Source: Candidatus Njordarchaeota archaeon
Lineage (GTDB): Archaea; Thermoproteota; JANJXX01; Panguiarchaeales; Panguiarchaeaceae
NCBI GenBank assembly: GCA_029855985.1
Contig: JAGSHR010000079.1
Span: 1 to 16,402 of the forward strand
DNA length: 16,402 nt
Direction of reading: 5' to 3'
Position 1 is the stretch's first letter. Each line of letters opens with the position of its first letter. Shown here in pieces: positions 1-7,270 of this stretch. The notes below the pieces were generated by a model, which saw only the letters and a list, made by a program, of their open reading frames with translations, was not told the DNA's origin and made no database searches. The translations under genes were made by a program, and so were the position numbers.

Positions 1-900
1 ATCTCCTTACCTGGTTTGCTAATTACCTTCCCAATTTATATCATCCACGCTGTATTCTTCCTAAACTTAGCTATTAGGACCGAGAGGCTAGACTATAGTG
101 GCCTATATTTCATTGGTGTGCTTTATGGAGGTTTCGAATTTTGGATTACGACTGTTCCATTGTGTGGTTATATTAACACCAATCCAATTATGGGTTGTAT
201 GCTTGGCGTGGCAATACTGGAATACATGGCTCTTCTATACTTTTGGCACCCCATAATGTCCGTAATGTCAACATTTCTAGTATTCAATTACCTAGCGGCG
301 AAAAGTGAGAAAAGCGCTGAGGTAGAGGGAATTCTCGCCTTAAATGAATTTTCTCCAAGAACAACAATTGTGAAAATGCATTGGCTTGTAATTTTAATGA
401 TAGGAGTTTTCATATGTTTCTTATATTCCCAGCTAAATGTGACAAACTACCTTCTCGGTTACTTTGGCACTCTCGGTATCATAGGATTTTTAACTTTGAT
501 CATAAAGAGATCAGGAGGCTCGATAAGCTTCTCTAATATAATACTTAGCGATAGAGTGTTCAAAATTCTCGGTATAATAATTGTTCTCCTATACGTATTT
601 GGTTTCTACATAAGATCCCACTTTATGGTAATTAGTCCCTTCTCCATAATAGTATTGATCACATACGCCATTGGAGTGATAGGGTTAAAAATGGGGAATA
701 AAACGGGATTCACAAACATTGAGGTCGGGGACTCCTCTTATATCACTTGGCTATTAATCAGTCTTCCATTTACCCCAATTGTAGTAAGTATAATTTCTCC
801 CGAATTTGCTTGGTTGTTTGGGGTTGCATCAATATTCGCATTGAGTCTTTTAGCAATAATTTACTTCATCATCGCTTTTATCCAAATAATGAAGAAATGA
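1..900 (+). CDS. Polytopic membrane protein, 5' end outside the window
   Basis: The reading frame is open from the first base, so the true start lies upstream; the in-frame TTG at 16 is not preceded by a ribosome-binding site and falls inside a hydrophobic stretch. About 299 residues are visible, ending with TGA at 898-900. The protein is almost entirely hydrophobic, with roughly nine predicted membrane helices separated by short loops. One longer polar loop of about 25 residues (near residues 97-120, counted from codon 16) is probably cytosolic and contains acidic and basic residues. I do not recognise the family: no transporter signature, metal-binding cluster or nucleotide-binding motif is visible. 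It could be a permease or an integral membrane component, but this is only a guess from its topology. It is separated from the next gene by a strong terminator-like hairpin, so it is probably not part of the ETF operon. Confidence 0.75.
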   Translation: MSLPGLLITFPIYIIHAVFFLNLAIRTERLDYSGLYFIGVLYGGFEFWITTVPLCGYINTNPIMGCMLGVAILEYMALLYFWHPIMSVMSTFLVFNYLAAKSEKSAEVEGILALNEFSPRTTIVKMHWLVILMIGVFICFLYSQLNVTNYLLGYFGTLGIIGFLTLIIKRSGGSISFSNIILSDRVFKILGIIIVLLYVFGFYIRSHFMVISPFSIIVLITYAIGVIGLKMGNKTGFTNIEVGDSSYITWLLISLPFTPIVVSIISPEFAWLFGVASIFALSLLAIIYFIIAFIQIMKK

Positions 901-943
901 AATTAAAAATTGAACCCAATTGTTCACAATTTTTAATTTTTTT
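901..943 (+). terminator. Hairpin plus T-tract terminator
   Basis: Directly after the stop codon, AATTAAAAAT plus TGAAC (901-915) pairs with GTTCA (922-926) and ATTTTTAATT (929-938). This gives a 15-bp stem with a two-base bulge and a six-base loop. A run of seven T follows (937-943). Archaeal RNA polymerase terminates on T-tracts alone, so the hairpin is a bonus rather than a requirement. Confidence 0.55.
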
Positions 944-984
944 GAGAAAAACAATTCATTATTCATATAATGTAATGCTGATAT

Positions 985-996
985 GGTATATATACC
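985..996 (+). promoter_or_regulatory. Probable TATA box of the etfBA operon
   Basis: The palindrome GGTATATATACC lies about 65 bp before the etfB start. Its TATATATA core fits an archaeal TATA box, and the expected start of transcription about 25 bp downstream (near 1015-1018) gives a leader of about 40 bases. The box is symmetrical, so orientation comes from the gene context only. Confidence 0.5.
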
Positions 997-1056
997 TAAA
1001 ATTATTTTCTCTAACAAAAATATGAAAAAAACCTAAATTCACTTGGTGCATTAGAG

Positions 1057-1860
1057 ATGCTGAATATAATAGTGCTAATTAAATGGGTACCAAGAGTCGA
1101 CCAAATGAAATTCGACCCAGAGAAGAAAACCTTAGTGAGGATTGGAGTAGATTCTCAGATTAACCCACCAGACCTAAACGGAATAGAACTAGCACTGCAA
1201 CTAAAAGAAAAACATGGGGGAAAAGTAACAGTACTGTCAATGGGTCCACCACCAGCAAAAGAAGGATTAGAAATAGCCATAGGAATGGGGGCAGATGAAG
1301 CCATACTGTTAACAGACCGAGCACTAGCAGGATCGGACACTCTAGCAACATCATACGCACTCGCTAAAGCAATAGAGAAGATAGGACAGTTTGATCTAAT
1401 AATCGCGGGAGAGGAAACAACAGACAGTAGCACAGGACAAGTAGGACCAGGAGTAGCAACATTCCTTGACATTCCACAAGTAACATATGTAGACGAGGTA
1501 CAAGAAATCGACCTAGAAGGTCGAAAAGCCATATTTAGGAGAAGCGTAGATGATGGGCACGAAATAGTAGAATCAGAACTACCAGTATTAATCACAGTTG
1601 GTGTCGGAATAAACTCTCCCAGAGGAGTCACACTAAAAGGCAAACTAAGAGCAAAGAAAGAAGGAGTCATAAAAGCGTGGAGCGCTGATGACGCAGGAAT
1701 AAACAAAGATTGCGCAGGATTCGCAGGGTCACCAACAGCAGTAGCAAAAGTGGAGACAGTAGAGCCGCCCCCAAGAAAGGGTGAAATAATCCAAGGAGAC
1801 GACCCTGTAAAAGCTGCAAAATGGTTAATCGAAAAGATGAAAGAGATCGGGGTAATATGA
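1057..1860 (+). CDS. etfB: Electron transfer flavoprotein, beta subunit (FixA/EtfB)
   Basis: This is the small subunit of a heterodimeric electron-transfer flavoprotein, which carries electrons between flavin dehydrogenases and other carriers; the beta subunit binds AMP or, in bifurcating types, a second FAD. Its 267 residues match the family length. Visible hallmarks are the N-terminal strand and loop LIKWVPRVDQ, an early 'NGIELALQLKE' helix, the 'MGADEAILL' segment (residues 77-85), the nucleotide-binding region around GEETTDSSTGQVGP (118-131), and a segment near 160-180 (RRSVDDGHEIVESELPVLIT) that closely follows the ETF-beta signature. The ATG at 1057 is preceded by GGTG at 1045-1048. The stop is ten bases before etfA, whose ribosome-binding site fills the gap, so the two are co-translated. 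No FixC, FixX or acyl-CoA dehydrogenase gene lies in the window, so the partner dehydrogenase is unknown. Confidence 0.95.
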   Translation: MLNIIVLIKWVPRVDQMKFDPEKKTLVRIGVDSQINPPDLNGIELALQLKEKHGGKVTVLSMGPPPAKEGLEIAIGMGADEAILLTDRALAGSDTLATSYALAKAIEKIGQFDLIIAGEETTDSSTGQVGPGVATFLDIPQVTYVDEVQEIDLEGRKAIFRRSVDDGHEIVESELPVLITVGVGINSPRGVTLKGKLRAKKEGVIKAWSADDAGINKDCAGFAGSPTAVAKVETVEPPPRKGEIIQGDDPVKAAKWLIEKMKEIGVI

Positions 1861-1868
1861 GGTGATAT
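1861..1868 (+). promoter_or_regulatory. Ribosome-binding site of etfA, model for the window
   Basis: GGTGATAT begins exactly ten bases before the etfA ATG. The same GGTG-plus-six-bases spacing recurs before the MCM (11080) and DUF58 (8320) starts, and the related TGTGAT before moxR (7261). It is therefore the best guide to start codons here. Confidence 0.8.
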
Positions 1869-1870
1869 AA

Positions 1871-2917
1871 ATGAAGAGATTGGGTTCATGTCCTGAATGG
1901 GATCCGGTAAACTTGGATGAATGGAAAGGTTTTTGGGTATACGCCGATCATAGGTGGGGAAATCTTAGGGAGGTAACTCTACAATTACTAGGGAAGGCTA
2001 GAGAGTTAGCAGATCAAAAAGGAGACTATGTGGGGGCAGTCCTCATAGGTCACAATGTAAGACACCTCGTAGACACACTCATAAAATACGGAGCAGACAA
2101 AGTATTCTTAGTTGACAGAGAAGAATACAAAGACTACAACCCTGAAACATATGGTCACGCATTCGTAGAATTAGTTAAAAAATACAAACCATACGCCATA
2201 TTGATCGGTGGAACAAAGAACGGAAGAGACCTCGGAGGAAAGATAGCAATACCCCTAAAAACAGGATTAGCAGCGGACTGTACAGAATTTAGGTTAGATG
2301 ATAAGGGCAACTTGCTCCAAATAAGGCCCGCAACAGGAGGGAAAATACTCGCACACATCATAACACCCAACAGAAGACCAAACATAGCGACAGCAAGACC
2401 AAACGTATTCCCAGTACCAGAACCAGATGAAAACAGAACGGGAGAAGTTATCGAGGAAGACATTGTGCCACCGAAACCAAGAACAAGACTGTTAAAATTC
2501 ATACCCGAGGAATCAGAGGAAGGCCAACTACCACTAGAAAAAGCTGATGTCGTGATAACGGGCGGTTTCGGTCTAAAAAACGCGGAGAACTTCAAGTTAC
2601 TATGGGAGTTAGCAAAGTACATTGATGGTGCGACCGTAGGTTCATCAAGAAGAGCTGTTGACGCAGGCTGGATGCCAAGATCACGTCAGGTAGGACAAAC
2701 AGGTAAAACAGTGAGGCCAAAGCTATACATGGCGATTGGGGTATCTGGTGCTGTTCAGCACATTGCAGGTATGCTTCACTCAAAATACGTTATGGCGATA
2801 AATATCGATCCAAATGCACCAATATTTGAAGTGACGGACTATGGTGTGGTTGGAGACTTATTCAAAGTGGTGCCAGCATTAATAGAGGAACTCAAGAAGA
2901 TCAAGGGTGAGAAATAA
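1871..2917 (+). CDS. etfA: Electron transfer flavoprotein, alpha subunit (FixB/EtfA)
   Basis: This is the large, FAD-binding subunit of the flavoprotein encoded with etfB. The 348-residue protein has the N-terminal ETF domain (about residues 20-200) and a C-terminal FAD domain. The latter shows GSSR (257-260), VDAGW (263-267), QVGQTGKTV (273-281) and a stretch at 285-311 (LYMAIGVSGAVQH and onward to AIN) that fits the PROSITE ETF-alpha signature in full, then the flavin-contacting NIDPNAPIFEVTDYGVVGD. The N-terminal WKGFWVYADHRWG segment is more like FixB and bifurcating ETFs than mitochondrial ETF-alpha; that is inference from memory of the families. The ATG at 1871 has an ideal GGTGATAT site. 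Gene order etfB-etfA, with a T-tract immediately after the stop, indicates a self-contained two-gene operon. Confidence 0.96.
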   Translation: MKRLGSCPEWDPVNLDEWKGFWVYADHRWGNLREVTLQLLGKARELADQKGDYVGAVLIGHNVRHLVDTLIKYGADKVFLVDREEYKDYNPETYGHAFVELVKKYKPYAILIGGTKNGRDLGGKIAIPLKTGLAADCTEFRLDDKGNLLQIRPATGGKILAHIITPNRRPNIATARPNVFPVPEPDENRTGEVIEEDIVPPKPRTRLLKFIPEESEEGQLPLEKADVVITGGFGLKNAENFKLLWELAKYIDGATVGSSRRAVDAGWMPRSRQVGQTGKTVRPKLYMAIGVSGAVQHIAGMLHSKYVMAINIDPNAPIFEVTDYGVVGDLFKVVPALIEELKKIKGEK

Positions 2918-2918
2918 C

Positions 2919-2935
2919 CTTATTTTTTCTCTTTC
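2919..2935 (+). terminator. T-tract terminator of etfBA
   Basis: The 18-bp gap between the convergent etfA and orphan genes holds a run of six T (2923-2928) followed by more pyrimidines, a typical archaeal intrinsic terminator for the plus strand. No matching T-run is seen on the minus strand, so the minus-strand operon may read into etfA in antisense before stopping. Confidence 0.5.
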
Positions 2936-3553
2936 TCACTCTAGTTCACTTTCATCTGCTACTTTAGCATAGGCGCCCTTCTTCTTTAATTGACCAATCA
3001 ACTCGTTAACTTCCCTTAAGGTTAGAATTTGAAAAATATCGATTGGTGATATTTTTTGAAGGTCCTCTCTCACTATTAGTTCATCTATATCCATGACGTC
3101 TCGCGGATAATTAGATGATGTGCCTTCAATTGGTTCGTTTTCCTCATTGTTTTGTGCATCCTCGTTGATTAAGGGTCTGACAATTATCTGGCCATAGTTA
3201 TCGATTTCCTCGTTGCTTACCTCCAAAATTATACCAATGTTCTTAGAATCCTTGGTTAAAATGTCAATTGTTATCTCCAATACTATAACGGTTCTTGTCC
3301 AAGCCATCTTATTTTCATTGGTGAGATAGTTAATGATATAATCTAAATAGTTTTTTAACAAGTGCATTTCTTTTGGGAAAAATGTGTTAGAAACACCTTT
3401 TCTAACGAACAATGTTCCCCTATACTTGTAGAATAAGTAACCGTTTACGTCGATGCTTGTGATCTCGAACTCCTTTTTGCTTCTAAAGAAATTGATTATG
3501 AGGAATATTATCTCAGAGAGCTTATCAATCTTTATTTTAGCTATAATAGGCAT
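2936..3553 (-). CDS. Orphan protein of the RavA-like/VWA operon
   Basis: I do not recognise this family. From the ATG at 3553 the product has 205 residues. The longest frame begins with GTG at 3589 (217 residues), directly after the TAG of the VWA gene, but no ribosome-binding site precedes it. GGGGATAT lies just before the ATG at 3553, resembling GGTGATAT elsewhere, so I prefer the inner start with moderate confidence. The protein looks soluble: an N-terminal alpha/beta part (KIKIDKLSEIIFLIINFF, then strands around ITSIDVNGYLFYKY), a strand-rich middle, an acidic Asn/Glu-rich linker (about residues 132-145), and a helical C-terminus ending in an acidic tail. No catalytic motif or cysteine pattern is visible. 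Its place as last gene after an AAA+ ATPase and its VWA partner suggests an adaptor or client of that pair; this is inference. Confidence 0.75.
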   Translation of the reverse strand: MPIIAKIKIDKLSEIIFLIINFFRSKKEFEITSIDVNGYLFYKYRGTLFVRKGVSNTFFPKEMHLLKNYLDYIINYLTNENKMAWTRTVIVLEITIDILTKDSKNIGIILEVSNEEIDNYGQIIVRPLINEDAQNNEENEPIEGTSSNYPRDVMDIDELIVREDLQKISPIDIFQILTLREVNELIGQLKKKGAYAKVADESELE

Positions 3554-3589
3554 CGCATATCCCCAATCAAAGCTTATAGATGCATTCAC

Positions 3590-5284
3590 CTAGAGCTTCT
3601 CGTATTCACTTAAGATAATTTCCCAGCTCCCCTCAATCCATGGCGAAATCTTAATAAGTCTAACGCCCGAGCCTCGTAGGGAAACTTCTGTTTCATCATA
3701 GAGTTCATCAGCCGTAACAATCATGTAAACTACATGCCTTCTAGACCACTCTAACAATTTCGATCTAACATCCTCCCTATTAATATCCCAAACCGCAGAG
3801 TCAGTTATAATAAAAATTGCACTGTTCTCCGATGTAGTTTGCAAGTGTTGATCAACAACATTGATTGCACCCCTCAAGTTAGTTCCACCGTCAGCCATAA
3901 GCCTCAACAATATATCAATAACGTAATCGTAATCATAGGAAGGCGGTATCCCCTCCCAAGCCCCACTAGAGAACGTTACCAAAGCAATCGAGTCATCCTT
4001 CTTCCTAGCGCTTTCTGTCAAAGCAACAGCAATATCAATGGCAGTCTCAAGAGGAGGGCCATTCATTGAACCACTCGTATCAACAATAATCTCAACGTGA
4101 CCAATGCCTCCCTTCTTTGTACCATCTGAGTCAGGCTCGTACAGGGCCTTCAAAGTCGTTTTATTAGGAATCAAAAAACCATAGTTTTCCAAGCTCATCT
4201 CTATATCTAGATCCTCTTCTCTATCACCAAGTTCCCAAACGGTGTGCCCTCTCATGGCGAGTCTTTGTGGTTTACCGGGTCTATCTCTAACGGCGCTTAT
4301 TATCTCATCTATACGAACTTTTCTAATAGCAGCGAGATATCTCCTCTCCGATAGAAGTTTTTGCAACATTTTTAACCTATCAGAGAAGCCCGGTAATTTA
4401 CCCCCTGGACTATCATTATCCTTTTCTTTTTCGGATTTCTTCTCTATGTGGGTTTCAGCTTTTTTATCAAGTTCTTTAGCAAGTTCATGGGCGCCTTTCT
4501 CGTTTATCTTAGCTAGTTCTGCTAACTGCTTCGGGGTGATCCCCTCTGGGTTCATGTTTTGCTCTGTTCTCCAATTTCTACCCCAAATCTTTGATCTTGA
4601 TTCTCCAGATGGTTTTCCCATTGATAAGGCAAAGCTTTGTGCTTTAGCTTTTAATTTACTTGGCTCGTCTAACTCGGGTTTCAATAGTTCGTATACAATG
4701 TCGAAGAATTCATCTGCTTTTTCTTTGAAATCTACGGGGGACATTAGGACATCATGAATGTCTTTAACTAACCCGAGATAATCGATTTTGTTCTCTGGGT
4801 CACCCAGCAAGTACCTATAGTAATCAACAACGAGTTTCCTTAGGGGGTCTTTAGCTATTGAGGACAAATTATTGGCAATAACTCGAAGCACGCTTGATAC
4901 CTTGTTTTTCCAATACGGATTCGCCATTAACTTCGTGAAAATATAAAAGGTTGCGAAGATTCCAGAGAGATCAGAGACTTGGGAGCTCTTCCAGTCAATG
5001 TCAAACTTCTTTGAGATAATCATTCTGAGAGCTAACCTGTTAAACTCGTTTTTTGGGGCAATACCGTGCAAACCTAAAGCAATCAATAAAAAGTATTTAT
5101 CAATAATGCTTAACTCTCCCGTTGGAATTTCATTTAGAGGCAACTCGCCCCAATTAGTAATGTAACCTCTAAAAGGAGTCACCACAACAAAAGATGGGTA
5201 CATACCGTAAGTCATGCAAAACCTATTTTTTATCCTCTGGAACTCCTCTGAACTGACACTCGAGGAGTGAACCTTATTAGTCAT
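3590..5284 (-). CDS. VWA-domain protein, partner of the RavA-like ATPase
   Basis: This 564-residue soluble protein has a C-terminal von Willebrand factor A domain with a complete metal-ion-dependent adhesion site: DTSGS (D402, S404, S406), T468 in GGTNLRG and D495 in IITDSAVWD. The first 220 residues are mainly helical. A charged, Lys/Glu-rich linker with 'SEKEKDNDSPGG' follows (about 255-300), then a segment with several Arg leading into the VWA domain. The layout resembles ViaA/CoxE-type proteins, which work with MoxR ATPases in cofactor insertion or complex maturation. It follows the RavA-like ATPase by 39 bp on the same strand and abuts the orphan gene, so the three probably form one operon. 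The start is ATG at 5284; a weak GTTGAT site precedes it, and a TTTATTTAAA box about 22 bp upstream may be an additional promoter. The client is unknown. Confidence 0.88.
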   Translation of the reverse strand: MTNKVHSSSVSSEEFQRIKNRFCMTYGMYPSFVVVTPFRGYITNWGELPLNEIPTGELSIIDKYFLLIALGLHGIAPKNEFNRLALRMIISKKFDIDWKSSQVSDLSGIFATFYIFTKLMANPYWKNKVSSVLRVIANNLSSIAKDPLRKLVVDYYRYLLGDPENKIDYLGLVKDIHDVLMSPVDFKEKADEFFDIVYELLKPELDEPSKLKAKAQSFALSMGKPSGESRSKIWGRNWRTEQNMNPEGITPKQLAELAKINEKGAHELAKELDKKAETHIEKKSEKEKDNDSPGGKLPGFSDRLKMLQKLLSERRYLAAIRKVRIDEIISAVRDRPGKPQRLAMRGHTVWELGDREEDLDIEMSLENYGFLIPNKTTLKALYEPDSDGTKKGGIGHVEIIVDTSGSMNGPPLETAIDIAVALTESARKKDDSIALVTFSSGAWEGIPPSYDYDYVIDILLRLMADGGTNLRGAINVVDQHLQTTSENSAIFIITDSAVWDINREDVRSKLLEWSRRHVVYMIVTADELYDETEVSLRGSGVRLIKISPWIEGSWEIILSEYEKL

Positions 5285-5300
5285 GCACTATCAACTCTAC

Positions 5301-5310
5301 TTTAAATAAA
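5301..5310 (-). promoter_or_regulatory. Possible internal TATA box before the VWA gene
   Basis: On the minus strand TTTATTTAAA is centred about 21 bp before the VWA start codon, close to the spacing of leaderless archaeal promoters. It lies in the 39-bp gap behind the ATPase gene and may simply be AT-rich spacer. Confidence 0.25.
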
Positions 5311-5323
5311 TTCAATTTACTCC

Positions 5324-7069
5324 TCAATTGTTAATAATCTTGCCCAGTTTGTTTCTTAAAGCATTTGCTTTTTGTATAGTTGAAGCACGTATCGTAACCG
5401 TGCCCCCGCGCATAGTTATGGTTAACTCATCGTTTTTTAGGGTTGCTCTCCTAGAGTTCATGAATCTCAAAATTTCAGCCTCTGAGAACTTTTCTTCTTC
5501 TAAAATTTCTGCTAATTTCTCTGTTGCACCCGGAGTAGATAAAGGTAGCCTTATAGTGTACTCCTCAACTTTCCTCAGCAGAGACTCCTTTAACTTAACA
5601 GCTTCATCAAGTAACAGGTTATCCAACTCATCGATAAGAGAGAGAACATCGCTTAACTTTGCATCCTCCCCACTAATTATTTTCTCTGCTTTCTTCTTGA
5701 GTTTTCTAAAAATACCCTCACTAATTGGAAGTAATTGATCTCTAACAAGTTTATAAAGCTGTTGCAAAACAAGGTCTCCTCTCTCGTCACCAAAACCAAA
5801 AGCTAATTTTTTGAGGTAATTTGCAGCCTTCAACCTATCACGAGACTCGTAAACATCCTTATAAAACATCGAGAGAACCCTCTCCAAGAAATCATCCAAG
5901 TCTAAACCCATCGCAACCAAAGCCAACGCTAAACCCTTAGCCCAAATACCATAAAGCTCAGTGCCATCTTCATCAACATAGTACCATTTAGTTCTAATCA
6001 AGTTCTCAACTGATTTCTTACTCCACTCCCACGGGTTTTGAACCTCTGATTTAACGGAGGGCACGAGTTCTATCCTATGCGCAACAGCCCAAGGAATAAC
6101 CCACTTAATATCATCATAAGTAACTTCATCCCTACCATAGAACCAAGCTCGTGCTTTAGCGTAGATGACGGAGGCAATCATGGCCCTTTCTCCAGGTATC
6201 TCAGCTATCTGCGAGCAGAGTTCATTAGCGTAAGGACATTTGGCGCAAACTAGCCTCAAGTAGCCCGGCATGATCTTCGATTTATCGTAGACGCAAGCCC
6301 TAAATGCCCAGAGCAGCATTGTTGCGAACAGTGCTACGTGAGGCGGTAAATTAACTAGGGTAACGTCGCTCCAAACCTCCTCAAGTTCCTTAAATGAGAG
6401 CAAGGGGTCAAGGGTTTGAACAAGGTCTCTTACTTCTCTCCTCTGGTAGAACATTTGATCCATAACAGAGACTGTTCCTCTCATACCAATAAATGGTATA
6501 TAAACTGAAACCAGAAACCTCGTTTTAAGCGCTTTATCAATGTCCCCCCTATAAGGGTTCATGTCAGCAAACGCAATATAATTGGGTGTCCTAAAAATTT
6601 TACCCCCATACTCTACCTCCTTTTCTTCCAAGAGGGACAATAAGGCGTCTTGAACAGCTTTAGAGAAACGATTAATTTCATTGATAAACTTAATCCTAGC
6701 GAAAACAATAGGCCTAACAATAAATTCCTCTTTTCCCTCGCGAATTAATTTAGTTATATTAGTTGAAATTAAGACTCTCTGCAAAGTCTTCTCGGGAGCA
6801 CCAGTAACCTTGGCATAGATAATTTCCCCATCTTCTTGCTTCGATAGCGCTCTAGCGATCAATCTAATATAAGTGGTTTTACCGGCTTCAGGTGGACCAA
6901 CAAGCAAAATTTTACTGTCCCTAACCAAGATAGATGTAAACAAGATATCTTTCAAATCTTGATCGTCGCTGTACCACCTGCTGAAGATTTCCTCGTACAG
7001 CTTTTTTATTTTGTCGTGGTAAATGAACTTGGGTTTTTCCTTTCTGAATTGCTGAATTAACAGAGACAT
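5324..7069 (-). CDS. RavA-like MoxR-family AAA+ ATPase with a four-cysteine cluster
   Basis: An AAA+ ATPase of the MoxR/RavA type, predicted to remodel or activate a protein complex together with the VWA protein encoded next. Counting from the ATG at 7069 (581 residues): Walker A GPPEAGKT (58-65), Walker B FINEINR (128-134), sensor 1 in ADMNP (168-172), and a sensor-2 region around GERAM (293-297) that aligns with the SPRAS motif of the neighbouring MoxR. Four cysteines lie just before sensor 2: C259, C275, C278 and C285 (C-x15-C-x2-C-x6-C), a possible zinc or Fe-S site. The C-terminal 250 residues are largely helical and charged, longer than in plain MoxR and comparable to RavA. A TTG at 7090 would add seven residues; neither start has a convincing ribosome-binding site, and I chose ATG. 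Divergent from moxR, it heads the minus-strand operon. Confidence 0.88.
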   Translation of the reverse strand: MSLLIQQFRKEKPKFIYHDKIKKLYEEIFSRWYSDDQDLKDILFTSILVRDSKILLVGPPEAGKTTYIRLIARALSKQEDGEIIYAKVTGAPEKTLQRVLISTNITKLIREGKEEFIVRPIVFARIKFINEINRFSKAVQDALLSLLEEKEVEYGGKIFRTPNYIAFADMNPYRGDIDKALKTRFLVSVYIPFIGMRGTVSVMDQMFYQRREVRDLVQTLDPLLSFKELEEVWSDVTLVNLPPHVALFATMLLWAFRACVYDKSKIMPGYLRLVCAKCPYANELCSQIAEIPGERAMIASVIYAKARAWFYGRDEVTYDDIKWVIPWAVAHRIELVPSVKSEVQNPWEWSKKSVENLIRTKWYYVDEDGTELYGIWAKGLALALVAMGLDLDDFLERVLSMFYKDVYESRDRLKAANYLKKLAFGFGDERGDLVLQQLYKLVRDQLLPISEGIFRKLKKKAEKIISGEDAKLSDVLSLIDELDNLLLDEAVKLKESLLRKVEEYTIRLPLSTPGATEKLAEILEEEKFSEAEILRFMNSRRATLKNDELTITMRGGTVTIRASTIQKANALRNKLGKIINN

Positions 7070-7270
7070 CTTTGAGCCAACCGCAAACAAACCATTAATA
7101 ATTCAAGTCCGTTTTTGAAAATAAAAGTATTCTATGCAACACGGTATATACCCCATACTTATGAGAAAAGCTTTAAAACAGTCTCTAACAGAAACCAATC
7201 AAAGCTCACATTTTTATGTGAAGAAAAAATTCCAAAAAATAATTGGTCTCTAAAATTTGATGTGATTAAT
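7070..7270. promoter_or_regulatory. Divergent control region between the two MoxR-type operons
   Basis: With the starts chosen here, 201 bp separate the two AAA+ genes. GGTATATACC (7143-7152) is a palindromic TATA-like box that could serve the minus-strand gene (expected transcription start near 7120). CTTTAAAA (7171-7178) is a candidate TATA box for moxR on the plus strand. An in-frame open stretch from a TTG at 7115 into moxR exists, but its sequence does not resemble a MoxR N-terminus. No other gene is visible in this region. Confidence 0.5.

Noticed and set aside
747..1025. A 92-codon plus-strand frame across the end of the first gene and the spacer
   Set aside because: It overlaps the membrane protein in another frame and runs through the terminator hairpin. 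The encoded sequence shows no protein-like features.
1155..1889. A 244-codon open frame antisense to etfB
   Set aside because: It mirrors the strongly A-ending codons of etfB, has low-complexity Ser/Pro-rich sequence, and no ribosome-binding site or homology is apparent. etfB on the plus strand has clear family motifs.
4242..4757. A 171-codon open frame antisense to the VWA gene
   Set aside because: It is a Ser/Phe-rich shadow of the charged linker and N-terminal region of the VWA protein; no start signal is seen.
7091..7270. A small RNA or tRNA gene in the divergent spacer
   Set aside because: No cloverleaf, C/D-box pair or GC-rich structured segment is visible; the region is AT-rich and fits a promoter region.
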